NCBI GenBank assembly: GCA_964454445.1
Contig: CAYVTD010000016.1
Coordinates: 1-57,656 of the forward strand
From: CAYVTD01 sp964454445
GTDB taxonomy: Bacteria > Bacteroidota > Ignavibacteria > Kapaibacteriales > UBA2268
Direction of reading: 5' to 3'
Length of the DNA: 57,656 nt
Shown here piece by piece: positions 25,207 through 33,903 of this stretch. Both the position numbers and the translations under genes were made by a program. Each line of letters opens with the position of its first letter. The first letter of the stretch is position 1. The notes beneath the pieces are model-generated. The model searched no databases. It saw only the letters and a list, made by a program, of their open reading frames with translations, and had not been told where the DNA came from.

Positions 25207-28182
25207 TTATTTGATTTTAATTAAGAACTTATAAGGGGCTACCTTTGGTTTAATAACTTTTGTAGAGTTAGAGTTGAAATTGATGCCATTTTCTGTATAA
25301 CCTATCAAATATACTTCGTTTTCGTACACATACATCTTATTGCAATAATCTTGTCCGACACTGCCAAAAGTTGCTACTTTTATAATCTCTCCAGTTTTCC
25401 CTGAAATTGCAGCAATAAAGAAATCTTCTTTGCCTTTAGAAGTATAAGAAACGTTTGCAATGGTGATACTATCAACGAAAGTCCCTGTAACATAGACCAC
25501 TTGCTCATTTCTATCTTTGTCAAATCTTGCTTTAATGTCATAGCCAGTTTCGTTGTTAGCGCCGCCAATGGATGTGAGCCAATTAACAACACCTTCCTTG
25601 TCAGCGCTTAAGCTCGCTATATACAGATCTTTAGAGTTATTATTGCTTTGTTTAGTTTTACCACCAGCTTCTAATTGCCCGGAGAACTCGCCCAGAACGA
25701 AAATATTAGATTTATCATGGTCGCTATCTTCATTTGCCAAAGATATAGCTGCATTGTTATCTCCGTTGAAGGTGTAAACCCATTGCAATTCGCCGTCTTT
25801 ATAATGGTCAAACTTGGTAATGAACGAATTGTTTGTGTTTTTTTGTTTTGGGGCTATTTTTTTCCCGCCGAAATCGCTCTCTGAATTAATGGAGCCGGCT
25901 GCAAACAAAAAGTCATCATTTAATATAAGCAATTTGTTTGCAATGCCTTTAGCCTTAAATTTCCAGAAGCTTACTTCTCCGGTAAACATACCATTGTAGC
26001 CAACAATAAAGAAATTATCTGATTTTGTATCAGAAGTTAGAATATTATTTGCGGTCTCGGCTTGGTCGGGTAAAAGTTTGATTTTTCCATTGAAAGTGCC
26101 TGTAACAATAATTTTAAAATCATTGTCCTTGCCGATAACAGCAATATCTTTAGGACGACTATCTTCTTTGCCTGGAATATGCTGCGACCAGGTTATATTA
26201 CCAGAAGTAGTCGTATATTCAGCCAAGAAGACATCAGCTTTTCCTTCACTTGTATAAGTTTCATTTGATAGATTAATCGATTGATTAAAATAACCGGTGA
26301 AGTAGAATAAATCATCTTCAGAAACGGCGACGCTGATACCTTCGTCTTTTGGACTGGCTTCGATGGGTGAATCTGTGTTATCTGCATAATTTGCAGCAAT
26401 ATTGTAATCTGCCAATAGAGAGCCGCTACTTTTTTCAAGAACTAGCGAGGAAATCAAAGAGTCCTTGAGAAGACCCACAAAACACAATCGCCCATCACTA
26501 TTAATAGCAAAAGAGTTGATTTTATTTTTATCTGACATAATGAGTATCTCTGATATGTCAAATCCGGGCAATTTCTCAACCAGGCCTTTAATTTCACTTA
26601 TCAAATTTTCAGCATTTTTAGATCTTTCAGCAATACTACTTTTTCGTTTTTGTTTTCCTTCCTTCTGAAACTGCATTGAATCTGGTTGTTGTTCGACTTC
26701 ATTTGAATAATTCTGAAGTTTTGTTTTTAAGTCATTAACTTTGGTTATAGCTAAATCTTTACCAATAGAATGATAAGTATTTTTAATCGTCGAAAGCGAT
26801 GAATCTATTGATGAAATGAAGGCATTGTGCTTAGCATTTCTTTGCTCTTCTTCGTCGAGCAATTGACGGTTTAGGCTTATGTCTTGCTCTGATTTTGCTA
26901 TTAATTTATCAACTCTTTGTTGCAACGAAGCAAGGGCAGCTACAATACTCTTTTGATTGTCGCCTTCGAGTTGTTGTTTTGCTTCCGAGGTTTTACTTTC
27001 AATGTCCTTTTTGATATTTCTAAATTCTTCTAAGGAACTATTATCAAAGGTTTCTTTACTTTTTTCAAAATTACCTATTTCCCTATCTTTTTCTTCGATA
27101 AATGCTTGAAACTTGGCAAGTACTTGTGTATCCTTTAGTTCTGCACTAATTATCTGAGAAAGATCATTGGCTTGAGCTTGCAGATTGTTAACATCTGTTT
27201 TTCTTTCTTTGTTGTATTTCGAATCTGGATAAGTCGATAAAAGCGAGGAATAATCATTTAAATTTTGTTTAATTGTATCAAGTGAATCCAAATCTTTATG
27301 TGAATGTATTTTAGTGTTTTTAATAGGAGCAATCCGCCTTTCCACGTCTTCTTTGAACTGAATATGCTTGCGTATCCTTTCTTTTTCCATATTGTCAATC
27401 GGTTTGTTAATAGCATATTTTAGGTTTACACCGACAGACAAATGATTTACATTCCATTTGTAAGTATCTGAAATACTTGTTAGATTGTATGTAAATAAGG
27501 CATAAGGCTCGAGTAAAAGGGAACTGTCCCGATTCATTGGTATTGAATAGGTTGCTCCGCCAACGATGCCGAACTGAAATCCTGAGGCATTGTCTATATC
27601 ATTTTTAAATATATGTTCGCTTCTGCCATCTTCGAATTTTAAACCGTTTGCATTAATTTTTTCTTTGAATTCATAAGATTTTGTCATTAGCAGAGATGGA
27701 GCAAGTCCAAGATTGACGCGCAAAGAGGGCATAACATTGTAAGAACCAATCAAAGCCAGATCTAATGCTGAAATCGAGCCAGATAGCGTTTGTTCATATT
27801 TTCCATTAATAATGTCGATGCTATCACCATTTTCGTTGAGTTTTGAAAAAGGCATTTTGTCAGTTCTTGTAAATAAACCGTTCAATACAGAAAAAGCTGG
27901 TCGAAATTCTATGGAAAAATCCTTAGACAGCTCCGCTTCTATGGATGCTCCAAAAGAAAAACCAAAACCTAAACCGCTTTTGAACATCAATGGCTTGTAA
28001 AACTTGCTTTGTGGAGGTAGATTTAAAAGATCTTTGATAGAAGCAGAATGAAAGTTAGTATTAAATGCCCCGGATAGACCGATTTTTATTGGCATTGGAT
28101 CTTTTAAATCGTTATCTGATTGAGCATTAGCCAACAAAGGAAAAAATATGATAATCAAAAACAAAATCATAGTTTTTTTCAT
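25207..28182 (-). CDS. Outer-membrane barrel / coiled-coil / beta-propeller protein, T6SS-linked
   Basis: 991 aa of unrecognised overall family. A signal peptide (MKKTMILFLIIIFF ... NAQ) is cut about residue 21. Residues about 30-260 resemble a small outer-membrane beta-barrel of the PorT/OmpA-like type (alternating strands, SGFQFGIVGGATYSI, LSVGVNLKYAIN). Residues about 265-540 are highly charged helical coiled coil. Residues about 550-991 are SBBP/PQQ-like propeller blades (VSEDDLFYFTGYFNQ, DVFLAEYTTTSGNITW, VYVTGTFVDSITIANVSY, DFFIAAISGKTGEI). The ribosome binding site GGAG lies 7 bases from the ATG. The coordinates leave 2 bases to the upstream gene, so both are co-translated. An outer-membrane port or scaffold of the secretion machine is inferred. 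Confidence 0.7.
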   Translation of the reverse strand: MKKTMILFLIIIFFPLLANAQSDNDLKDPMPIKIGLSGAFNTNFHSASIKDLLNLPPQSKFYKPLMFKSGLGFGFSFGASIEAELSKDFSIEFRPAFSVLNGLFTRTDKMPFSKLNENGDSIDIINGKYEQTLSGSISALDLALIGSYNVMPSLRVNLGLAPSLLMTKSYEFKEKINANGLKFEDGRSEHIFKNDIDNASGFQFGIVGGATYSIPMNRDSSLLLEPYALFTYNLTSISDTYKWNVNHLSVGVNLKYAINKPIDNMEKERIRKHIQFKEDVERRIAPIKNTKIHSHKDLDSLDTIKQNLNDYSSLLSTYPDSKYNKERKTDVNNLQAQANDLSQIISAELKDTQVLAKFQAFIEEKDREIGNFEKSKETFDNSSLEEFRNIKKDIESKTSEAKQQLEGDNQKSIVAALASLQQRVDKLIAKSEQDISLNRQLLDEEEQRNAKHNAFISSIDSSLSTIKNTYHSIGKDLAITKVNDLKTKLQNYSNEVEQQPDSMQFQKEGKQKRKSSIAERSKNAENLISEIKGLVEKLPGFDISEILIMSDKNKINSFAINSDGRLCFVGLLKDSLISSLVLEKSSGSLLADYNIAANYADNTDSPIEASPKDEGISVAVSEDDLFYFTGYFNQSINLSNETYTSEGKADVFLAEYTTTSGNITWSQHIPGKEDSRPKDIAVIGKDNDFKIIVTGTFNGKIKLLPDQAETANNILTSDTKSDNFFIVGYNGMFTGEVSFWKFKAKGIANKLLILNDDFLFAAGSINSESDFGGKKIAPKQKNTNNSFITKFDHYKDGELQWVYTFNGDNNAAISLANEDSDHDKSNIFVLGEFSGQLEAGGKTKQSNNNSKDLYIASLSADKEGVVNWLTSIGGANNETGYDIKARFDKDRNEQVVYVTGTFVDSITIANVSYTSKGKEDFFIAAISGKTGEIIKVATFGSVGQDYCNKMYVYENEVYLIGYTENGINFNSNSTKVIKPKVAPYKFLIKIK

Positions 28183-28184
28183 TA

Positions 28185-29810
28185 TTACTCTCCATAAGAA
28201 CCGAATTTAGTGAAAAAAATAACGGGTACATTGCTTTTAACCCCATAAGTCCTATCGTCGCCAAATGGAATATCGCCCACTGAATAGCCGACTAGATATA
28301 CATTTTTTTTACTGTCAAAAGCAATAGATTTCCCTATAGCTGCCCACTTTAAAGGAGTTTCTTTGGCATCCAATCGATTTTTTATTCGATAGCCTCCATA
28401 GCCTAGAGGATGGACAAATTCAAAAATTGGTGAATTATCCCTTTTCACTCTAAATTTTGCAAGAAATGCATTATAACTAGCACTCTTTTCATCTGTAGCA
28501 TTTGGTATAGTGTCGTTTTTAACTATGAAATAGTCCCGAAAAGCTCCTGTTATGTATAAATGTTCATTGCCATCGTGCTTTATATCGAAAGCATAACAAT
28601 CGTTAGGGCTTCTGAATACATCAGCGGCAAGGAGCTGCCCTTGGGCACTGTATTTAGCATAAAAAAAGTTTGTTCGGTTGAAAGTTGCTGTCAACTCGAT
28701 ACTTTGTTTGAAGTCGTCAGCACTGTTGAATTGAGCTTCATAGAATATTTCGCCTGTAATAAAACAGTTACCATCGGGCGAAATGGTGATGGAATAAGCT
28801 TTATCCTTTTTTTCGCCGCCAGAGCTTGCCAACCAGACACAGCTGCCATCATCGGAATTAATCTTAGCAATGAAAATATCTTCTTCTCCTTTGGAAGAAA
28901 CTCTCTTTTTTTGCTCAAATTCAGCCTTTCCCTTGTAATAACCGGTAATATATAAATTATCGTCCTTATCGAGATCGAGTCCTAAAGCTTCAGAGTCTTC
29001 TTTTTCGTTGCCGGCGCTTTTTGCCCAAACAGTATTTCCTGACGAACCATCAATTTTAGCGTAGAAAATCCCAAATCTTGTTGGTTCAGATTTTAATTCA
29101 ATTGGTGTTGTATTGCTTGGGAATTTAATTCTACCTTTGAACCTGCCTACAATATAGATGTAATTATCTTTTCCAGCGCGAATTTTTGTGATGGTTACTT
29201 CAGCGTTTAGACCTCCGATTTGATATTGGAAATCCCTGTCTGTTTTCAGAGATTTAACAACAGATTTGACGATAAAAGCATCTTTTAATCCAATTTTTGT
29301 AAATAACAGATTACTAAACTTAATAGTGCTTTTTAATGTGCCAGCCGAATACAAATGACCGTTATTGTCAAGACACAATGCAGTGCCTTCTGTCAGTGAA
29401 GTACTTTGTTGTGATGTCCTTAAAACCACTAATTTATTTGTTTTGTTTTCAAACATTGCAATATATGCTTCGGTAACGTCATCTCCTCCACGGACAGGAG
29501 GTAAAGGGCTTCGTTTTTGGTCAGCAAATTTTTCATAAGTGCTATTAGAGTAACAACCCGTTACGAAATAATAATTATCTTTCGATGCAACATCGCACCA
29601 ATTTTCTGCCACGCTAATATGAAAATACTCATAAGTGTCTTCGCGTTTGCCTTCGCCACCGAGACCTCCTTTGAAAGAGTAAAGAAACTTAGCCTCGTCG
29701 TTTCCTGGTGGATTCGATCTTTGTGCTATTGCATTTGAGATTAAGTTTGTTTCAAGTATTATCATTATAAGTATTGGTAATAATAAGGTATTTATGCCTT
29801 TAATAACCAT
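28185..29810 (-). CDS. Secreted SBBP-type beta-propeller protein, T6SS-linked
   Basis: 541 aa from the ATG at 29810 (MVIKGINTLLLPILIMIILE, a clear signal peptide). A TTG 51 bases upstream would only add a charged extension. The mature part consists of repeated blades with the pattern YIVGRFKGRIKF ... FYAKIDGSSGNTVWAKSAG ... LYITGYYKGKAEF ... IFIAKINSDDGSCVWLASSGG ... CFITGEIFYEAQF. This SBBP (beta-propeller) pattern is also seen in the C-terminal half of the next gene product. There is no catalytic motif and no T9SS sorting domain, so it should stay periplasmic or outer-membrane associated. Tight linkage (2 bases) to the barrel-propeller gene suggests that the two propellers work together. 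Confidence 0.72.
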   Translation of the reverse strand: MVIKGINTLLLPILIMIILETNLISNAIAQRSNPPGNDEAKFLYSFKGGLGGEGKREDTYEYFHISVAENWCDVASKDNYYFVTGCYSNSTYEKFADQKRSPLPPVRGGDDVTEAYIAMFENKTNKLVVLRTSQQSTSLTEGTALCLDNNGHLYSAGTLKSTIKFSNLLFTKIGLKDAFIVKSVVKSLKTDRDFQYQIGGLNAEVTITKIRAGKDNYIYIVGRFKGRIKFPSNTTPIELKSEPTRFGIFYAKIDGSSGNTVWAKSAGNEKEDSEALGLDLDKDDNLYITGYYKGKAEFEQKKRVSSKGEEDIFIAKINSDDGSCVWLASSGGEKKDKAYSITISPDGNCFITGEIFYEAQFNSADDFKQSIELTATFNRTNFFYAKYSAQGQLLAADVFRSPNDCYAFDIKHDGNEHLYITGAFRDYFIVKNDTIPNATDEKSASYNAFLAKFRVKRDNSPIFEFVHPLGYGGYRIKNRLDAKETPLKWAAIGKSIAFDSKKNVYLVGYSVGDIPFGDDRTYGVKSNVPVIFFTKFGSYGE

Positions 29811-29842
29811 TGTTCTATCAGTTGAATGTGTATACAGCAAAT

Positions 29843-30187
29843 CTATTCTTTTTGTATCCAAATATCACATATTCCATATTCGGTAAAGTAACGCACTGAG
29901 TCTATTACATATTTTTCTTCTACACGATTTTCATTGAAAGTGGCATCAACATTAAGAGTATCCCCTTGGTCAACAAGCAAATGGAACTCAGCAGCCCCGT
30001 CTGAACCAGTGATTTTCTTTTGTTCATCGACGCCTACGACTGCACCTTCCACCAGACCTTCATTATCATAGACAAAAACCATCAATGTCATATTTTCTCT
30101 TGTAAGAAAATATATTATTAATGAGCCGGCGATTGCTAATATTAAGAATATCAACAACAAGCCCTTTATACTACTATTTTTTTTCAT
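29843..30187 (-). CDS. Small single-TM protein with a beta-sandwich domain
   Basis: 114 aa. One TM helix (about 9-28, KGLLLIFLILAIAGSLIIYFL) after a short basic N-terminus gives an N-in, C-out topology. The periplasmic 80 residues (MVFVYDNEGLVEGAVVGVDEQKKITGSDGAAEFHL) look like a carboxypeptidase-regulatory or PEGA-type Ig fold with a turn GSDG. There is no lipobox. The size and topology recall accessory membrane subunits of Bacteroidota T6SS (TssO/TssP type), but no sequence match can be claimed. The gene lies between the two-TM protein and the propeller gene. Confidence 0.6.
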   Translation of the reverse strand: MKKNSSIKGLLLIFLILAIAGSLIIYFLTRENMTLMVFVYDNEGLVEGAVVGVDEQKKITGSDGAAEFHLLVDQGDTLNVDATFNENRVEEKYVIDSVRYFTEYGICDIWIQKE

Positions 30188-30218
30188 TTTTTTTCAATAA
30201 TAAATTATACATAACATT

Positions 30219-31691
30219 TTAATTGTTTTGTCTTAATCTAATAGATTTGTTGCCATTAATATCAAACTCAAGCATATATTTCAAATCGACAGAAATATCA
30301 GACGGTTGCGACCAAGTAACAGTATTGCTTGATTTGATTCTTTGATAGCTTAGAGAAATGATAAAACTGCCGTATTTAGTCCAAAATTCTTTTGAACTAC
30401 CTCGTATCTCGGGAAATACGAACTCGCCTTTGGGGTCTGAAATATATTTGAATACTTCGTTGGTAACTGTGCTTCGCAGTTCAACAGTTATCGAAGACAT
30501 AACAATTTGCGAGCTTGGGTTCATTACTTGAAAAGAATATTGCACCTCTGGTGGAGGTGGCTTGACGCTGCTGCCGCCTGCAGCCATCAGCTTGCCTTCG
30601 TTTGCAGTTGTAACAACGTCTGTGAATGTATTTGGCTCGAGTGGGAATTTTGCGAAATCTGGACCAAGGGTCAAGGTATATGTTATTCTTGAGCTATCTT
30701 CGACCATAGCAACTATATAATGTGCTTTTTCAAATTCTAATTCTTTAGCAACAAATTTGGTACCATCCCATTGAAGAGGCAAACTATCTTTGCTATTGGG
30801 CGAATCTTTGTAGAAAAATTGTCCAGAGCTAACAGGAGTATTGTCTGCTCCTAATTGAGTTATCTCAATATTGTACCAGGGAGGTGCTTCCATTCCGGGG
30901 GGAAGGTTTGCTGCCGTTTCTTGGATACTGACAAGGAAGGGCTTTAATGTTCTAACTTTTGCTTTTTTTCTTTGAAGCAAAACAGTTCCCAAGTGCTTAC
31001 CATAAACAAATGTTGTATCTCTTTCGTTGTATTCCTCGTAAAAATCTTCATATTGGGTTTTCTTTAGCATGGCATTTACTAATATCGACATTTTCTTTTC
31101 GTCGAACCTACCCTTGTATTTCACTTTGGCAATACCATCTTTGTTGGTTGTTATGTATGCAATGCTCTCGTTTTCAGCTATGCTGTCCACAAGAGTTTTA
31201 AAGAAAACTCCACTTAAAGGCTTTGTATCTTGGGTGGTTTTGTCTATAGCTGTTATTTTTAGTGCTATATTGCCTATTCTTTCAGGTATGTGAGTTTGGC
31301 TTATGCGTGTATCAACATCGCCACGGACAGCAATCACAATTTCACCTGATTTGGTGGAAAGGTAAAAATATAGAATAATAGCCAGTCCGGCTAGCAAAAG
31401 CAATATAGTTATTATTACTTTTTTTGGCTTAAACCACCAGTCCCAGAGCTTGCCTAACAAAGAAGCTATCAAGTAAATCATCGATTCGAAGAAACCACCA
31501 ACGCTTGACTTCTTTTTGCCCGATTCGATGTCCTCTTTAGCTTTTTGAGAATACTCCGAATCAAAAGAATGTTTATCATACGATAATTCTTCTTCTTTTA
31601 CCTTTTTGTTCTTTTTGAAGAAGATTAGGAGAAGTATTCCAACAAGAAGCAAGAAGCAAAGATAGATTATAATATAGGTTATAGTGTCCAT
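30219..31691 (-). CDS. Two-TM inner-membrane protein with large periplasmic region (candidate TssM-like periplasmic half)
   Basis: 490 aa. TM1 is about 4-26 and TM2 about 93-113 (VIITILLLLAGLAIILYFYL). The loop between them is rich in Lys (KKNKK, SGKKKS, KPKK), so it is cytoplasmic and both ends are periplasmic. About 375 residues follow TM2 with Ig-like beta segments (IALKITAIDKTTQDTKPLSGVFF, a proline-rich VKPPPPEVQYSFQVMNP, SITVELRSTVTNEVFKYISDPKGEFVFPEI). The start has AGGAAC 6 bases upstream. It follows the GTPase gene by 30 bases. The TM2-periplasm arrangement matches the last TM and periplasmic domain of TssM, but no TssM sequence signature was recognised. Confidence 0.65.
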   Translation of the reverse strand: MDTITYIIIYLCFLLLVGILLLIFFKKNKKVKEEELSYDKHSFDSEYSQKAKEDIESGKKKSSVGGFFESMIYLIASLLGKLWDWWFKPKKVIITILLLLAGLAIILYFYLSTKSGEIVIAVRGDVDTRISQTHIPERIGNIALKITAIDKTTQDTKPLSGVFFKTLVDSIAENESIAYITTNKDGIAKVKYKGRFDEKKMSILVNAMLKKTQYEDFYEEYNERDTTFVYGKHLGTVLLQRKKAKVRTLKPFLVSIQETAANLPPGMEAPPWYNIEITQLGADNTPVSSGQFFYKDSPNSKDSLPLQWDGTKFVAKELEFEKAHYIVAMVEDSSRITYTLTLGPDFAKFPLEPNTFTDVVTTANEGKLMAAGGSSVKPPPPEVQYSFQVMNPSSQIVMSSITVELRSTVTNEVFKYISDPKGEFVFPEIRGSSKEFWTKYGSFIISLSYQRIKSSNTVTWSQPSDISVDLKYMLEFDINGNKSIRLRQNN

Positions 31692-31721
31692 AATAATGTT
31701 CCTAAATTATTATACTAATGA

Positions 31722-33899
31722 TTATTTCCGATTTTCGTACATAGTTCGCTTGTTTTGCATTTCGCCGATGAGTTCTTTCTTGTCTTCGATTAATTTTTCA
31801 ATTTGCTGGACAATGGCTCTTTTATTAGTCGAAGAGGCATCGAAATCAATGTCTTTTAATATTCTGCTAAATTTCTGGTTTGCATCAGATTTCCTCCTAT
31901 TCAAATCTTCGAGGGTTTGCTTTTTAATAAGGAGATTCCATAACTTGCGGTTATCTTCTGTTTCTAATATTTTAGTATCTATCTGGTCTAAATCAATTAA
32001 AATTTTGTGAAGATTAACAACATCAATTTCCAAATCGGAGAGTTCCTTTTTTAACACTCCTTCTTCCAAGCTATATTTTTCGAGGGTTTCCCTTATGAAA
32101 CTTTTTTCAAGCTGCCCTGCAGCCCAAGCTATTGGCTGTCGCACTCCGAAAGGGAAGAAGCTGTCGTCTTGGTTAGCTGGTGCTTTCGAGGAAATAAGGA
32201 ATATTTGATAATTATAAGTAATATCGAATACTCGCTTGAAAAATGGAGAGAAATTATCTAATATTGTTTGAACAATATCTTGCAGCATTGGGTTCTTGTT
32301 ATTTTGTTTATCATTGATGACACAATCGCAGAACCTGCCGTAGTAGCTTTCGGTATTTTTGGCAACTCTTATTCTTTTTGGAAAATTATTCTCAAACGTT
32401 CCAGCAACAACTTCCGATGGAACAATATAAGGTCTTTCGATATCGTAAATGCTCTCACCAAGCAAAATATCTGATTTAGTTATTATCAAGGCTATTGGTA
32501 TGTTTTTCACTTTTGGATTGTTATCGACCCAATATTGCAAATTTGTCTCAAACAAAGCAGCTTTTTGTCTTAATGAAGCATTATCTGCAAAATCGCTGTC
32601 ATCGATAAAGAATAGAAGTGCTTTAGCATTGAAGAACTGTTTTAATAACTCTTGGTCCCATTGACCGGGTTGGATATTGCTTCCGTTATAATCCGATATT
32701 TTAAAGCTGATAATGGTCAAATCTTCCCAGAAAGAAAAGATTTGAGGGGTTGAGGTCGAAGGCATACTTGTTCTTTTCCAGTTTTCGAGCGAGTCTTGAT
32801 AGAATGCTTGTAATTCTTTGCCTAGCACTATGGCATTCGAGCCAAACCCACCGCTGCTAGATTTCATTTGCGAATCGTAGCAAAAACCAGTAAGAAATGA
32901 GCTTTTTCCCGAAGACGAGCTGCCAAGCATAAAAATAGGTATTGGATTAAATATCAGCGCTTGACCAATATTCTTTTTCTTATAATCCAGGTACTCGATG
33001 AATGAATGCCCTATCCCCATTTTCACAGAGGGATTTTTAAGCAAAGAGGCAAGATTGTTTGGGTTATTCTCTATTATTGATACTTCTTCTTGAGTTAACT
33101 CTGAATAGTAATCGTTTTCCCAATATACTTCCCATTCCTTAAACAGTATTTCTGCAAATGGTCTGGTAGCACTTAGATATCTTATTGCTTTGTGGAGGTC
33201 GTTGATACTTGTGTTTTTCAATGAACTCAAATCGACATTGGTTGCGTGTAAGACATAAATATTAAGCAATATTTCTGCGAGCGAGGTAAGAGAAGGTGTT
33301 GTCCTGCTTTTTATATCGTAAGAATATTTCAAGAACACTTGCTCTGCATCGTCTTTCGTAATACCAAGAATTACGATAATATGCCCCAATAATGAAAAAA
33401 GTTGGATTCTTGTGCTAATATCAAGGTCTTCTTTGTTTTCCAACAACACGACAACATTGCGAAGCACTCTGTCGTATTCGCTTTCGTCGATGCCAACTCT
33501 TTCGTTATCGAGCCAACTTTCATAAAAACTACGTATGCCAACAACGCTATAATACGATGCATGAGTTCTTTCGAGTTTTCCGAGCAGTTCATATCTATAC
33601 CAGAGAGCGATAATGTCTCTAAGCAATGAGCGCAGGGGAGAGATACCACCTTCTGAAAAGATTTTGGATCCATAAGTGCCAAGGATTGACTGGTCTATTT
33701 CAAAAAGGACAGTCAAGCTAAAGTCAAGCTTGGCAATATCGTCAGGAAGCGAATTAATAGAGCTAAAAAACTTGCTTATTTCCAAGGAAATATTCTTTTC
33801 CGCACGGGAGGCAGAGGAATCATAATCTTGAAAAAAGCTGTTTAATTGAGAATATTTTTCATTAAAAAACAAGCCAAGCTCTGTTGTTGGTTTATACAT
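31722..33899 (-). CDS. Soluble P-loop GTPase-like protein linked to TssK (candidate TssM-like NTPase half)
   Basis: 725 aa with no signal peptide or TM segment. An alpha-helical N-terminal region (about 1-315) precedes a complete G-domain: P-loop GSSSSGKSS (326-334), G3 DYNG (403-406), G4 TKSD (474-477) and G5 SSKA (about 570-573). A basic/acidic coiled coil fills about 595-725. A strong ribosome binding site (AAGGAG) precedes the ATG, and the gene begins 4 bases after tssK. Canonical TssM carries its NTPase domain in the cytoplasm between TM helices. Here the NTPase appears as a free protein next to a two-TM periplasmic protein. The GTP preference is inferred from TKSD. Dynamin-like or bacterial regulator GTPases are alternative relatives. 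Confidence 0.7.
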   Translation of the reverse strand: MYKPTTELGLFFNEKYSQLNSFFQDYDSSASRAEKNISLEISKFFSSINSLPDDIAKLDFSLTVLFEIDQSILGTYGSKIFSEGGISPLRSLLRDIIALWYRYELLGKLERTHASYYSVVGIRSFYESWLDNERVGIDESEYDRVLRNVVVLLENKEDLDISTRIQLFSLLGHIIVILGITKDDAEQVFLKYSYDIKSRTTPSLTSLAEILLNIYVLHATNVDLSSLKNTSINDLHKAIRYLSATRPFAEILFKEWEVYWENDYYSELTQEEVSIIENNPNNLASLLKNPSVKMGIGHSFIEYLDYKKKNIGQALIFNPIPIFMLGSSSSGKSSFLTGFCYDSQMKSSSGGFGSNAIVLGKELQAFYQDSLENWKRTSMPSTSTPQIFSFWEDLTIISFKISDYNGSNIQPGQWDQELLKQFFNAKALLFFIDDSDFADNASLRQKAALFETNLQYWVDNNPKVKNIPIALIITKSDILLGESIYDIERPYIVPSEVVAGTFENNFPKRIRVAKNTESYYGRFCDCVINDKQNNKNPMLQDIVQTILDNFSPFFKRVFDITYNYQIFLISSKAPANQDDSFFPFGVRQPIAWAAGQLEKSFIRETLEKYSLEEGVLKKELSDLEIDVVNLHKILIDLDQIDTKILETEDNRKLWNLLIKKQTLEDLNRRKSDANQKFSRILKDIDFDASSTNKRAIVQQIEKLIEDKKELIGEMQNKRTMYENRK

Positions 33900-33903
33900 A
33901 TTC

